This document shows positions 1-8,442 of a DNA stretch of 44,711 nucleotides, in pieces; the stretch's first letter is position 1, and the number at the start of each line of letters is the position of its first letter. This DNA comes from an uncultured Alphaproteobacteria bacterium. Its GTDB lineage: Bacteria > Pseudomonadota > Alphaproteobacteria > Rhizobiales > Aestuariivirgaceae. Where the stretch lies: positions 1 to 44,711 of the forward strand of contig CALMUW010000115.1 in the NCBI GenBank assembly GCA_937872985.1, given 5' to 3'. The notes below the pieces were generated by a model. It worked only from the letters and a program-made list of their open reading frames with translations, was not told where the DNA came from and searched no databases. A program made the position numbers and the translations under genes.

Positions 1-171
1 CAGATTTTTCCCGGGCCTGTGGTAATGGCACCCACCAATGAAAAAACAGACCAGCGGCGGCGCGGCGCGGACGCGGGGGGCGCCCCCCGCCAATGCCACG
101 GCGATGCCGAGCAAGGCCAGATTGACCGCGCGGCGGGTGACGACAATGTGCTCGCTCTCGACCTCGGTCAT
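1..171 (-). CDS. N-terminus of an exported protein, truncated by window edge
   Basis: An open frame begins with ATG two bases after the apt stop codon and runs off the window after 57 codons. The visible peptide starts MTEVESEHIVVTRRAVNLAL and continues with a hydrophobic stretch (LLGIAVALAGG), then an Ala-rich region and a segment with two cysteines. The Arg-Arg pair before the hydrophobic stretch suggests an export signal, possibly Tat-type, or an N-terminal anchor. The tight spacing suggests translational coupling to apt and hemF. Too little is visible to name a family; function unknown. Confidence 0.4.
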   Translation of the reverse strand, partial: MTEVESEHIVVTRRAVNLALLGIAVALAGGAPRVRAAPPLVCFFIGGCHYHRPGKNL

Positions 172-173
172 GG

Positions 174-728
174 TCAGTGCCCTTCGAATTCCACCAGCGT
201 GTGGACCTTGACCCCCTTGTTGCGCAGGATGTCCGCGCCCTTGAGTTCCGGCAGGTCGATGACGAAGGCCGCAGCCACCACCACGCCGCCGGACTTGCGG
301 ATGAGATCGGTGGCGGCGGCGGCGGTGCCGCCGGTGGCGATGAGATCATCGATGAGGAGGATGTGATCACCCGGCTTCATGGCGTCCTCGTGGACCTCGA
401 TCGTGTCCACGCCATATTCCAGCGTGTAGTCCTGGCCGATGGTCTTGTAGGGCAGTTTGCCCTTCTTGCGGATGGGAATGAAGCCGCGCCCCAGGGTGTG
501 GGCCACAGCGCCGCCCAGGATGAAACCGCGCGCCTCGATTCCGGCCACGAAGTCGATGCGATCCTTGAGAAAGGGCCAGCACAATTCATCCACCGCCGCG
601 CGGAAGCCGTGGAGATCGGCAAGCAGGGTGGTGATGTCGCGGAACAGGATGCCGGGCTTGGGGTAATCGGGAATGGTGCGGATATAGGTCTTGAGGTCAA
701 AGCCGTTGCGTAAAATCATCGGGGCCAT
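174..728 (-). CDS. apt: Adenine phosphoribosyltransferase
   Basis: Cytosolic purine salvage enzyme converting adenine and PRPP to AMP and pyrophosphate. The 184-residue product has the usual APT length, the N-terminal [17 protein letters not shown] segment typical of the family, and the PRPP-binding loop [13 protein letters not shown]. The chosen start is the ATG 11 bases after the hemF stop; a second in-frame ATG nine bases downstream is equally possible, and neither has a clear Shine-Dalgarno sequence, so translation is probably coupled to hemF. From memory of related genomes apt usually follows petC and precedes mtnP, so its place behind hemF looks like a local rearrangement. Confidence 0.93.
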   Translation of the reverse strand: MAPMILRNGFDLKTYIRTIPDYPKPGILFRDITTLLADLHGFRAAVDELCWPFLKDRIDFVAGIEARGFILGGAVAHTLGRGFIPIRKKGKLPYKTIGQDYTLEYGVDTIEVHEDAMKPGDHILLIDDLIATGGTAAAATDLIRKSGGVVVAAAFVIDLPELKGADILRNKGVKVHTLVEFEGH

Positions 729-739
729 CCGGTCATGAG

Positions 740-1597
740 TCACGGCCACCTTACCACCGGCGGCAGGGAGGAGAGAATAGAGGCGACATTGCCGCCCGTC
801 TTGAGGCCGAAGATGGTTCCCCGGTCGTGGAGCAGGTTGAATTCCACATAGCGCCCGCGCCGCACCAATTGTTCCTCGCGCTCGGCCTCGGTCCACTTCC
901 TTGCCATGTTGCGCCGGATGATCTCGGCATAGGCGTGGCCAAAGGCAGTTCCCACATCCTTGACGAAGGCGAAATCGGCGGCATGGTCGCCGGAATTCAG
1001 GTGATCAAAGAAAATGCCGCCGATGCCGCGCGGCTCGTTGCGGTGGGGCAGGAAGAAATAGTCGTCGCACCATTTGCGGAAGCGCGGATAGTCCGCGACG
1101 GCATGGGGCGCGCAGGCTTCGTTCATGGCGGCATGGAAGCTTTTGGCGTCGGCGTCCTTCTGGGTCCGGCGCCGGTCCAGCATGGGGGTGAGGTCGGCGC
1201 CGCCGCCGAACCATGCGCGCGTGGTGATGACGAAGCGGGTGTTCATGTGGGCGGTGGGTACATGGGGCGAAAGCGGATGGGCGATGACCGAAATGCCGGT
1301 GGCCCAGAAGCGCGGGTCGTCCTCCGCGCCCTGGATTTGCTGGCGGAACTCGGGCGAGAATTCGCCATGGACGGTGGAGCAGTGAACGCCGACCTTCTCG
1401 AACAGCCGCCCGTGCATGAGGCTCATGACGCCGCCGCCGCCATCGTCCCGGGTCCAGGGAGTGCGGGCGAAGCGGCCGGGCGCGCCGGGGCCGGGGTATT
1501 CATCCTCCAGCGCTTCGAAACGGCTGGTCAGGTCATCACGCAGAGCCTCGAACCACAGGCGGGCCTGGTCCTTGCGGCCATCGGCGTCGTCATGCAT
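740..1597 (-). CDS. hemF: Oxygen-dependent coproporphyrinogen III oxidase
   Basis: Aerobic heme biosynthesis: oxidative decarboxylation of coproporphyrinogen III to protoporphyrinogen IX using O2, in the cytosol. The 285-residue protein carries the family signature [10 protein letters not shown], and further conserved blocks [25 protein letters not shown] and [16 protein letters not shown]. The start is the ATG preceded by AAGAGGA about 7 bases upstream; an in-frame ATG ten codons earlier lacks such a site. It is the first gene of a minus-strand operon with apt. Its product supports heme supply for the nearby cytochrome bc1 complex, although that is a functional link, not co-transcription. 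Confidence 0.95.
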   Translation of the reverse strand: MHDDADGRKDQARLWFEALRDDLTSRFEALEDEYPGPGAPGRFARTPWTRDDGGGGVMSLMHGRLFEKVGVHCSTVHGEFSPEFRQQIQGAEDDPRFWATGISVIAHPLSPHVPTAHMNTRFVITTRAWFGGGADLTPMLDRRRTQKDADAKSFHAAMNEACAPHAVADYPRFRKWCDDYFFLPHRNEPRGIGGIFFDHLNSGDHAADFAFVKDVGTAFGHAYAEIIRRNMARKWTEAEREEQLVRRGRYVEFNLLHDRGTIFGLKTGGNVASILSSLPPVVRWP

Positions 1598-1701
1598 GGG
1601 GGCGTCCTCTTGTTTACCGGGTGTCAAAACACGCGGTCAAATTAAGCATATTTTGTGATTCCGCCAGCAGTGCGCCGTTTACCAAAAAAGAAAAGCTGAC
1701 A

Positions 1702-1720
1702 TTAATTTCAGGCACCTAGG
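1702..1720 (+). promoter_or_regulatory. TTAA-N9-CCTAGG upstream element
   Basis: TTAA at 1702-1705 is followed after nine bases by CCTAGG at 1715-1720, 44 bases before the ATG of the TadG-like gene. The same arrangement, sharing GCACCTAGG, precedes the diguanylate cyclase gene. TTAA half-sites followed by a CTAG-like -10 region are reminiscent of CtrA-controlled promoters in alphaproteobacteria; this reading is inference. Confidence 0.4.
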
Positions 1721-1764
1721 CTCAACTTGAGCGAGAGAACAAGCAGTATCTGGAGGAAGCTTCA

Positions 1765-3138
1765 ATGGCGTTATGGCGGCGGTTCCTGACTTCAACCACC
1801 GGCAACACCGGGGTGATTTTTGCCATCAGCGCGGTGCCGCTGATCATCGCGACCGGCAGCGCCATCGACATGGTCAGGGCCAACAATGCCCAGACCGTGC
1901 TGCAGAAGGCCACCGACGCCGCGGCTTTTGCGGGCATGAATGCCCGGACCATGAGCGCCGATCAGATTCAAACGCTGGTCACCGATTATCTCAACAAGAA
2001 CGACATCGCCAGCACCTTTGCCACGATCACTGAAATTCAGCCCAACTGGGACAGCACCAGTGGGGTTTTCACGGTCAGGGTGACGGGGAAGATCAACACC
2101 ACGCTCATGTCTTTTGCCGGCATCAATGCGCTGGATGTGACCGCCTTTTCACAGGTGGCGGCCGGCGGGCGGGCATTGGAAGTGGCGCTGGTTCTGGACA
2201 ACACCGGATCGATGGCGGCGGGCGGACGGCTGGACGCCCTGAAGCAGGCATCGCGCAACTTGGTTCAGACGGTGACGGGCGGCAGCCATGCCGATGGCTA
2301 TACGCGCATCGGCATCGTGCCCTTCGCTGAATATGTCAATGTCGGCGTGGACAAGAAAACCGCGGGTTGGCTGACGGTGCCGCCCGATGCCGTCTATGCC
2401 AGCAGCAATACCTGCACCTACACCTATCCCCACAAGACCGGCTGCTACTTGGAAGATGTGGTGAGCAGCTATGACGGCGTGTCAACAACCACTCAGGTAG
2501 AGTACTGCACCAGTTGGGGCACACCGGATGTGACCTGCGGACCGACCAGCACCACCATCAGCTGGGCTGGCTGCGTGGGGTCGCGCGATGAACCGCTCGA
2601 CGAAATGGTGGCCAATCCCGCCAAGCTCTATCCCGGCGTTCTTGGGGTTTCATGTCCCAGCGCCGTTCAGGCACTGACCAATGACGTCACCGTGCTGGAG
2701 AGCAAGATCAACGGGCTGTGGGCGCAGGGGGACACCTATATCCCGGCGGGATTGCTGTGGGGCTGGAACCTGCTTGACGCCAGCGAGCCCTTCACCGGGG
2801 CCAAGACATCCGAGGAGCTGGAGGCCATGTCGGGGGTCAAGGCCATCGTGCTGATGACCGACGGCGACAATACGCGATCGGCCTCCTATCCGACCCATGA
2901 CAACATCGACAAGACCAAGGGTGATGCCAAGACCGCCGCCCTGTGCTCTGCCATCAAGGCGGCGGGGATCAAGATCTTCACCGTGGCGTTGAATGTGACC
3001 AACCAGAGTTCCAAGGACATGCTGACCGACTGCGCATCGGAACCGGCCATGGCCTTCGACGTCAACGACAACACGGCGATGATGGCGGCCTTCGACTCCA
3101 TTGCCGGATCATTGGCGGCGATCCGCCTGACCCGCTGA
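1765..3138 (+). CDS. TadG-like pilus-assembly protein with von Willebrand A domain
   Basis: The 457-residue protein begins with a TadE/TadG-type N-terminus: a short basic head, a transmembrane helix near residues 15-33 (GVIFAISAVPLIIATGSAID) and the RANNAQTVLQKATDAAAFAG segment. From about residue 140 a von Willebrand A domain follows, with a MIDAS-like DNTGS at 145-149 and IVLMTDGDN later, so divalent-metal binding is likely. The mass of the protein should lie outside the inner membrane. A GGAGGA ribosome site precedes the ATG. No other tad, cpa or flp gene is nearby, so a role in Flp pilus assembly is not certain; envelope adhesion or scaffolding is an alternative. Confidence 0.8.
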   Translation: MALWRRFLTSTTGNTGVIFAISAVPLIIATGSAIDMVRANNAQTVLQKATDAAAFAGMNARTMSADQIQTLVTDYLNKNDIASTFATITEIQPNWDSTSGVFTVRVTGKINTTLMSFAGINALDVTAFSQVAAGGRALEVALVLDNTGSMAAGGRLDALKQASRNLVQTVTGGSHADGYTRIGIVPFAEYVNVGVDKKTAGWLTVPPDAVYASSNTCTYTYPHKTGCYLEDVVSSYDGVSTTTQVEYCTSWGTPDVTCGPTSTTISWAGCVGSRDEPLDEMVANPAKLYPGVLGVSCPSAVQALTNDVTVLESKINGLWAQGDTYIPAGLLWGWNLLDASEPFTGAKTSEELEAMSGVKAIVLMTDGDNTRSASYPTHDNIDKTKGDAKTAALCSAIKAAGIKIFTVALNVTNQSSKDMLTDCASEPAMAFDVNDNTAMMAAFDSIAGSLAAIRLTR

Positions 3139-3158
3139 GGGCGTTGTCGGCGCGGGCA

Positions 3159-3632
3159 TCAGCCGCTGCCGCCGCCGGCCGGAAAGCCGCTCAACTGCCT
3201 GAGCGCCTCGTGGCTGGCCATGGCGCAGGCCATGGCGACGTTGAGCGAGCGGGCACCTGGCATCATGGGGATGGCGAGGCGGGCAGCGGCGGCCTCGTGC
3301 ACCTCATCCGGCACGCCGGCGCTTTCCCGGCCCATGAGGATGATGTCGTCCGGCGCGAAGCGGAACTGGTGCAGCGGCAGGTTGCCGCCGGTGGTCATCA
3401 GAATCAGTCTGTCCCGGGCGTGACGGCGGCGAAATTCCGCCCAGGAGGGCACCCGCACCACCTGGGCCAGGTCCAGATAATCCATGCCGGCGCGGCGGAA
3501 ACCGGAATCGCCCCAGACGAAGCCCGCCGGCTCAATGACCGAGACTTGCAGTCCGAAGCAGGCAGCCATGCGGATGATGGTGGCGGCGTTGGGCGCGATG
3601 TCAGGCTGGTAAAGGGCGATTCTGATCGGCAT
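3159..3632 (-). CDS. trmL: tRNA (cytidine(34)-2'-O)-methyltransferase
   Basis: SpoU-class SAM-dependent methyltransferase that modifies the 2'-hydroxyl of the wobble nucleotide in leucine tRNAs. The 157-residue length matches minimal TrmL. The conserved SpoU motifs are visible: N-terminal ALYQPDIAPNAATIIRMA, central IILMGRESAGVP, and C-terminal IPMMPGARSLNVAMACA, which forms the knotted SAM site. The start is the ATG preceded by AAGAGG; an upstream in-frame ATG exists, but that extension would be encoded partly by repeat element A. It converges with the TadG-like gene and diverges from petA, a neighbourhood I recall as common in related bacteria. Confidence 0.9.
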   Translation of the reverse strand: MPIRIALYQPDIAPNAATIIRMAACFGLQVSVIEPAGFVWGDSGFRRAGMDYLDLAQVVRVPSWAEFRRRHARDRLILMTTGGNLPLHQFRFAPDDIILMGRESAGVPDEVHEAAAARLAIPMMPGARSLNVAMACAMASHEALRQLSGFPAGGGSG

Positions 3633-3690
3633 TTCAGCCTCTTGCATGAACGGGCAAACGCCCCTGAGGATTTCGTTCAAGGCGGCATCC

Positions 3691-3795
3691 TGGAGCGGAA
3701 TGCGCTTTGATTGCATCACGGCGTCCGCTCCAACGTAGTGATGGCGAGCAACTTATCTGACTTTTGTCGAGTTCATCAAAAGTCCGGTTGCCTAG
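3691..3795 (+). repeat. Two-hairpin intergenic repeat, family A copy 1
   Basis: First hairpin: GAGCGGA arm at 3693-3699 pairs with TCCGCTC at 3724-3730 around a CTTTGATTGCATCA core. Second hairpin: GAGCAAC...GGTTGC closes an inner stem containing CTTTTG and CAAAAG. The copy is bounded by CTGG on the left and CTAG on the right. It sits in the divergent region between trmL and petA and closely matches copies at 14248 and 40496. The inner stems carry more mismatches here than in copy 2. Confidence 0.85.
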
Positions 3796-3835
3796 GGCTG
3801 GACTTGCGGCCCGGTGGGTGCCAAAAAGCCGCAGA

Positions 3836-3865
3836 TTGCGCTAAATCAAAATTTTCGAATATACC
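3836..3865 (+). promoter_or_regulatory. Possible petABC promoter
   Basis: TTGCGC at 3836-3841 and TATACC at 3860-3865 are separated by 18 bases, immediately downstream of repeat A copy 1 and 33 bases before the chosen petA start. The match to sigma-70 consensus is modest and the assignment rests on spacing and position only. Confidence 0.3.
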
Positions 3866-3898
3866 GTGAGGCGCATCAGGCAACGCGAGGTACTCAAC

Positions 3899-4489
3899 GT
3901 GTCCACGACGATCGAACATACGGACGTGACCCGGCGCGACTTCATCTACATCGCAACCGGTGTGGTGGGGGCGGCTGGCACGGCTCTGGCCCTGTGGCCC
4001 TTTATCAACCAGATGAACCCCGATGCGTCGGTGCTGGCGCTGGCGTCGGTGGAACTTGACCTGGCACCCATCGCCGAAGGGCAGGGCATCACCATCAAGT
4101 GGCGCGGCAACCCGGTGTTCGTGCGCCATCGCACCCAGGCCGAAATCGACGCGGCCAAGGCGGTGAAGCTGGAAGAGCTTATCGATCCGCTGGCGCGCAA
4201 CGCCAACGTGCCCGACACTGATCAGGCAACCGACGAGAACCGCGTGGTCGGCGGCAAGGAAAAATACCTCGTGATGATGGGGGTGTGCACTCATCTCGGC
4301 TGCGTGCCCATCGGCAACGATGGCGACTATGCCGCGCTGGTGGACAATGTGAAGACCGGCGGCTGGTTCTGTCCGTGCCACGGCTCGCACTATGATACGG
4401 CCGGCCGCATCCGCAAGGGGCCCGCGCCGGAGAATCTGCCGGTGCCGGTCTACAGCTATATTTCCGACACCAAGATCAAGATCGGTTAA
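3899..4489 (+). CDS. petA: Cytochrome bc1 Rieske iron-sulfur subunit
   Basis: Rieske [2Fe-2S] protein that takes an electron from ubiquinol at the Qo site and passes it to cytochrome c1. The 196-residue product has an N-terminal Tat-type signal anchor (TRRDF followed by a hydrophobic helix, residues 11-36) and both cluster-binding boxes, CTHLGC at 130-135 and CPCHGSH at 158-164. The start chosen is a GTG with GAGG eight bases upstream; an earlier in-frame GTG at 3866 would add 11 residues but lacks a ribosome site. It is the first gene of the petABC operon, 11 bases ahead of petB. Confidence 0.95.
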   Translation: MSTTIEHTDVTRRDFIYIATGVVGAAGTALALWPFINQMNPDASVLALASVELDLAPIAEGQGITIKWRGNPVFVRHRTQAEIDAAKAVKLEELIDPLARNANVPDTDQATDENRVVGGKEKYLVMMGVCTHLGCVPIGNDGDYAALVDNVKTGGWFCPCHGSHYDTAGRIRKGPAPENLPVPVYSYISDTKIKIG

Positions 4490-4500
4490 GAGGCGGCATC

Positions 4501-5784
4501 ATGAGCGGTCATTCGAACTATCAACCGACCACGCGCTTCGGCAAGTGGCTGCATGAACGGCTCCCGATCATGGAGCTGGTGCAGGCGCAGGGCATGGATT
4601 TTCCCACGCCGCGCAACCTGAACTACTGGTGGACCTTCGGCGGCATTCTCGCCACCATGCTGGTCGTCCAGATCCTCACCGGCGTGGTGCTGGCCATGCA
4701 CTATACGCCGCATATCGACATGGCCTTCAATTCCGTCGAGCACATCATGCGCGACGTGAACTATGGCTGGCTGATCCGCTACATGCACGCCAACGGCGCG
4801 TCGATGTTCTTCATCGCGGTCTACATCCACATCTTCCGCGGCATGTATTACGGCTCCTACAAGGCGCCGCGCGAAGTGTTGTGGATGATCGGCGTGGTCA
4901 TCTACCTCATCATGATGGCCACCGCCTTCATGGGCTACGTGCTGCCCTGGGGCCAGATGTCCTTCTGGGGTGCCAAGGTCATCACCAATCTGTTCTCGGC
5001 CATTCCCTTCGTCGGTGACTACATCACCACCTGGCTGTGGGGCGGCTTCTCCATCGACAATCCGACGCTCAACCGCTTCTTCTCGCTCCACTACCTCATG
5101 CCGTTCGTTCTGGCGGCGGCGGTGGGCCTGCATATCTGGGCGCTGCACGTTCCGGGCAACAACAACCCGACGGGCATCAGCGTGAAGTCGGCACAGGACA
5201 CGCTGCCCTTCCATCCCTACTACACGATGAAGGACCTGTTCGCGATCGTCGCCTTCCTCGTCTTCTACATGGCCTGGGTGTTCTACTCGCCCAATTATCT
5301 CGGCCATGCCATCAACTATGAACCCGCCAACCCCCTGGTGACGCCCGCGCATATCGTGCCGGAATGGTATTACCTGCCGTTCTACGCCATCCTGCGCGCC
5401 ATCCCGGACAAGCTGGGCGGCGTCATTGCGATGTTCGCCTCCATCCTGATCCTGTTCTTCCTGCCCTGGCTTGACCGGTCGCCCCTGCGCTCGTTCAAGT
5501 ACCGCCCGCTGTCCCGGTTCTTCTTCTGGGTCTTCGTGGTGGTGTGCGTGATCCTGGGCTTCGCCGGATCGGGTCTGCCGGACAACTACTTCCTCAGCCA
5601 TCATGCGGCACCGGCGGAAGGCTTCCACTTCACCTACAAGGTGGTCGGCCAGCTGGCGACCTTCTGGTACTTCTTCCACTTCCTGGTGATCGTCCCGCTG
5701 GTCAGCAAGATCGAACGCACCGAGCCGGCACCTGCCTCCATCAGTGAGGCGGTTCTGGCCAAAGCCCACGATCATGCGGCCTGA
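4501..5784 (+). CDS. petB: Cytochrome b of the bc1 complex
   Basis: Membrane-embedded quinol-oxidising core of complex III carrying hemes bL and bH. The 427-residue sequence has about eight transmembrane helices; the four likely axial heme ligands are His96, His110, His197 and His211, and the Qo-site PEWY motif lies at 287-290. The length is typical of a stand-alone alphaproteobacterial cytochrome b, and it is not fused to c1 as in Bradyrhizobium-type fbcH. It lies between petA and petC with short gaps, consistent with one transcript. Confidence 0.97.
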   Translation: MSGHSNYQPTTRFGKWLHERLPIMELVQAQGMDFPTPRNLNYWWTFGGILATMLVVQILTGVVLAMHYTPHIDMAFNSVEHIMRDVNYGWLIRYMHANGASMFFIAVYIHIFRGMYYGSYKAPREVLWMIGVVIYLIMMATAFMGYVLPWGQMSFWGAKVITNLFSAIPFVGDYITTWLWGGFSIDNPTLNRFFSLHYLMPFVLAAAVGLHIWALHVPGNNNPTGISVKSAQDTLPFHPYYTMKDLFAIVAFLVFYMAWVFYSPNYLGHAINYEPANPLVTPAHIVPEWYYLPFYAILRAIPDKLGGVIAMFASILILFFLPWLDRSPLRSFKYRPLSRFFFWVFVVVCVILGFAGSGLPDNYFLSHHAAPAEGFHFTYKVVGQLATFWYFFHFLVIVPLVSKIERTEPAPASISEAVLAKAHDHAA

Positions 5785-5803
5785 GAGCGAAAAGGATAAA
5801 ACC

Positions 5804-6619
5804 ATGCGCAATATTTTCATCATTGCCAGTGTCGCCTTCGCCGCTCTGACCGGCGCGGCCCAGGCCGAGGGCGTGTTGCCTGCCAAGGACATTTCCTTCT
5901 CCTTCGAGGGGCCCATGGGCACCTTCGACCGGGGGCAGTTGCAACGCGGCTACAAGGTCTACAAGGAGGTGTGCGCCAACTGCCACGCCATGAACCTGGT
6001 GTCGTTCCGCAACCTGTCGGACAAGGGCGGGCCGGAATTCACGCCGGAACAGGTGAAGGCCCTGGCTGCCACCTTCACGGTAAAGGACGGGCCGAACGAG
6101 GCGGGAGAGATGTTCGAACGTCCCGGCCTGCCGACCGACCGCTTCCCCTCGCCCTTCGCGAATGACGAGGCGGCCAAGTCGGCCAACGGCGGCGCCCTGC
6201 CGCCTGACCTGTCGCTGATCACCAAGGCGCGCCCGGGCTGGTACGGCACCATCAACCAGTTCTTCAACGGCATCGGCGGCCCGCAATATGTCTATTCGGT
6301 GCTGACCGGCTATGAGGAGCCGGATGAGGAAATGGCCAAGCTACAGCCCCCGGGCAAGTCGCTGAACCATTACTTCTCCGCCGGTCCGTGGATCGGCATG
6401 CCGGCGCCGCTCAGCGACGACGTGGTGACCTATGACGACGGCACCAAGGCGACGGTGGACCAGATGGCCCGCGACGTTTCGGCTTTCATGGCCTGGACGG
6501 CGGAACCGAAGATGGAGGAGCGCAAGCATCTCGGCTTCATGACGCTGCTCTACCTCGCGGTCTTCACTCTCATGCTCTACCTGGTGAAGAAGAAGATCTG
6601 GCACGGCGTGCCGCACTGA
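5804..6619 (+). CDS. petC: Cytochrome c1 of the bc1 complex
   Basis: Periplasm-facing c-type cytochrome that accepts electrons from the Rieske centre and passes them to soluble or membrane cytochrome c. The 271-residue precursor has a Sec signal peptide (residues 1-21, ending GAAQA), the heme-attachment motif CANCH at 57-61, a GMPAPL segment expected to carry the methionine ligand, and a C-terminal anchor helix ending in KKKIW. The ATG follows AAGGA by a suitable distance; longer in-frame starts overlap petB and lack a signal peptide at their front. A strong intrinsic terminator follows. Confidence 0.96.
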   Translation: MRNIFIIASVAFAALTGAAQAEGVLPAKDISFSFEGPMGTFDRGQLQRGYKVYKEVCANCHAMNLVSFRNLSDKGGPEFTPEQVKALAATFTVKDGPNEAGEMFERPGLPTDRFPSPFANDEAAKSANGGALPPDLSLITKARPGWYGTINQFFNGIGGPQYVYSVLTGYEEPDEEMAKLQPPGKSLNHYFSAGPWIGMPAPLSDDVVTYDDGTKATVDQMARDVSAFMAWTAEPKMEERKHLGFMTLLYLAVFTLMLYLVKKKIWHGVPH

Positions 6620-6644
6620 TCTGTTACCAGCCGTCAACCATCAC

Positions 6645-6675
6645 ACCCCCGGGGGTTCTGCCTCCGGGGGTTTTT
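6645..6675 (+). terminator. Intrinsic terminator of petABC
   Basis: ACCCCCGG at 6645-6652 pairs perfectly with CCGGGGGT at 6664-6671 and is followed by a run of T residues. It lies 25 bases after the petC stop. Confidence 0.85.
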
Positions 6676-6690
6676 GCTGCGGTCGGTAAA

Positions 6691-6702
6691 AATGCATGCA
6701 TT
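6691..6702. promoter_or_regulatory. Perfect 12-bp palindrome AATGCATGCATT
   Basis: An uninterrupted palindrome lies between the petC terminator and the diguanylate cyclase gene, 58 bases before the proposed start. Its position would suit an operator for the downstream gene; nothing else supports that role. Confidence 0.25.
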
Positions 6703-6716
6703 GCACGCCTGAATTG

Positions 6717-6735
6717 TTAAAGCAGCGCACCTAGG
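6717..6735 (+). promoter_or_regulatory. TTAA-N9-CCTAGG upstream element
   Basis: TTAA at 6717-6720 and CCTAGG at 6730-6735 repeat the spacing seen before the TadG-like gene at 1702-1720. The element ends 25 bases before the GGDEF gene's ATG. It may combine a CtrA-type half-site with a -10 region; that is inference. Confidence 0.4.
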
Positions 6736-6760
6736 GTCCCGGCGAATTGGGTTGGGACAG

Positions 6761-7507
6761 ATGCGTTTCAAGATCACCACATGGAAGCAAGTGATCGTTT
6801 ATTCACTGCTGGCCACGCTGCTGGCGGTGGCGGTTCCCGTGGCAACCGTGATGCTGGTGCTGCGGGATCAGCCGTCGCAAGTGATCTGGTCCAGCGTGGC
6901 CCTGGCGGGGGTCATTCCGCTGCTCATTACTCTGCCGCTCGCGCTGGTGTTCAACTACATGTTCATGCTGCTGAACCAGACCATTGCGGCGGTCGATGCC
7001 CACGTGAAATACGATAATCTCACCGGGCTTCTGACGCGCGGGGAGTTCCTGCGCCAGGTGGAAAGTCAGCGGTTGCGCGGCGGTTTTCTGCTGGTGCTGG
7101 ATGCCGATCACTTCAAGGCCATCAACGACACCTACGGCCATCCCGCCGGTGATGATGTGTTGCGGGCGGCGGCGACGCTTATCGGCCAGATCATTGGTCC
7201 CACCGGCCTGTGCGGGCGCATGGGCGGCGAGGAATTCGCCGTCTTCCTGCCCGCCGTGTCGCGGCGTCAGGCGCTGCTGGCAGCCCAGGGCTGTTGCACG
7301 GCCATGCGCAACCAGCCGGTGATCCATGCGGGCAAGTCGATCCACCTGACCTTGAGCATCGGCGTGGCCGAGGACCGCACCCATCGCGCCTTCAGCGAAA
7401 CCATGCAGGTGGCCGATCATCATCTCTACCGCGCCAAGCGGGCGGGGCGCGATCAGGTTGCGGCAGAAGAAACCCTTGACCCCGGCCGTCTTGCCATTGC
7501 CTCATAG
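6761..7507 (+). CDS. Membrane-bound GGDEF diguanylate cyclase
   Basis: Predicted to make cyclic di-GMP from two GTP. The 248-residue protein has two N-terminal transmembrane helices (about residues 12-34 and 42-68), then a single GGDEF domain from about residue 80, starting with the typical YDNLTGLLTR. The active-site signature is GGEEF at 155-159, expected to be catalytically competent. No RxxD inhibitory site is visible five residues ahead of it, so product inhibition through the usual I-site is unlikely. There is no recognisable sensor domain between the helices. An in-frame TTG three codons earlier is possible. It occupies the place between petC and mtnP where apt often lies. Confidence 0.88.
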   Translation: MRFKITTWKQVIVYSLLATLLAVAVPVATVMLVLRDQPSQVIWSSVALAGVIPLLITLPLALVFNYMFMLLNQTIAAVDAHVKYDNLTGLLTRGEFLRQVESQRLRGGFLLVLDADHFKAINDTYGHPAGDDVLRAAATLIGQIIGPTGLCGRMGGEEFAVFLPAVSRRQALLAAQGCCTAMRNQPVIHAGKSIHLTLSIGVAEDRTHRAFSETMQVADHHLYRAKRAGRDQVAAEETLDPGRLAIAS

Positions 7508-7545
7508 GGGCGGGCGCCGGGCGCGATCCGGCTTGGGAGGGTGTG

Positions 7546-8424
7546 ATGGTCAAGACAGTTCTGGGCGTGATCGGCGGGTCAGGCATCTATGACCTGCCGA
7601 TGGACGAGGCACGCTGGGAGGCGGTGTCCACGCCCTGGGGCGATCCTTCCGACGAAATCAGGCTGGGGCGCATCGGCGCGACCGATGTGGCGTTTCTGCC
7701 GCGCCATGGCCGGGGCCATGTGCAGACGCCCTCCACCATCAACTACCGCGCCAATATCGATGCGCTGAAACGGCTGGGCGTCACCGACCTTCTGTCGCTG
7801 TCGGCGGTGGGGTCGCTGAAGCAGGAGTTGCCGCCGGGGCATTTCGTGCTGGTGGATCAGTTCATCGACCGGACGTACGCGCGCGAGAAGAGCTTTTTCG
7901 GCGCGGGGCTGGTGGCGCATGTGCCCTTCGCCCATCCGGTTTCGCCGGGCCTGCAGGATGTGGCGGCGCAGGCGCTGGCCGCCGAGGGCATCAGTCACAG
8001 CCGTGGCGGCACCTATGTGGTGATGGAGGGGCCGCAGTTCTCCACGCTGGCGGAATCCGAACTCTATCGTTCGTGGGGCGCTTCGGTCATCGGCATGACC
8101 AACATGCCGGAGGCCAAGCTCGCCCGCGAGGCCGAGATCTGCTACTGCACCGTGGCCATGGTGACCGACTATGATGCCTGGCACCCCGAGCATGACGTGG
8201 TCGATGTGCGCCAGATCATCCGGGTGCTGACCGCCAATGCCGATGCGGCCAAGCGGCTGGGGGCGCGGGTGGCGGCCCTTCCGCCGGCCGACCCTCAGGC
8301 ATGTCCCATCGGCCCCGACCGGGCGCTGGACCACGCCATCATGACCGCGCCGGACAAGCGCGATCCCTATCTCGTGGCCAAGATTGCGGCCATCGCCGGG
8401 CGGGTGTTGCAGCCCCTGGATTGA
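7546..8424 (+). CDS. mtnP: S-methyl-5'-thioadenosine phosphorylase
   Basis: Phosphorolyses 5'-methylthioadenosine to adenine and 5-methylthioribose 1-phosphate; the adenine is then a substrate for the Apt encoded at 174-728. The 292-residue protein carries the phosphate-binding GGSGIYDL at residues 10-17, RHGRGH, and the substrate-contact segments EGPQFSTLAES and GMTNMPEAKLAREAE. A GGGAGG ribosome site lies five bases before the ATG; an adjacent GTG one codon earlier is too close to it. It converges on the DUF922 gene. Confidence 0.94.
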   Translation: MVKTVLGVIGGSGIYDLPMDEARWEAVSTPWGDPSDEIRLGRIGATDVAFLPRHGRGHVQTPSTINYRANIDALKRLGVTDLLSLSAVGSLKQELPPGHFVLVDQFIDRTYAREKSFFGAGLVAHVPFAHPVSPGLQDVAAQALAAEGISHSRGGTYVVMEGPQFSTLAESELYRSWGASVIGMTNMPEAKLAREAEICYCTVAMVTDYDAWHPEHDVVDVRQIIRVLTANADAAKRLGARVAALPPADPQACPIGPDRALDHAIMTAPDKRDPYLVAKIAAIAGRVLQPLD

Positions 8425-8442
8425 CGCGCTGAGACGCGCTGA

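Noticed and set aside
3701..3718. The TTGAT-TGC-ATCA core of repeat A looks like an FNR/anaerobox (TTGAT-N4-ATCAA).
   Set aside because: The spacer is three bases in every copy, not four, and the sequence is part of a conserved hairpin found at unrelated genes.
4486..5922. A 478-codon open frame on the minus strand.
   Set aside because: It is antisense to petB and the start of petC; low-complexity His/Asp/Glu-rich peptide, no domain.
8423..8442. A tandem 2 x 10 bp repeat (GACGCGCTGA) between mtnP and the DUF922 gene.
   Set aside because: It is a very short duplication at a gene end with no sign of function.
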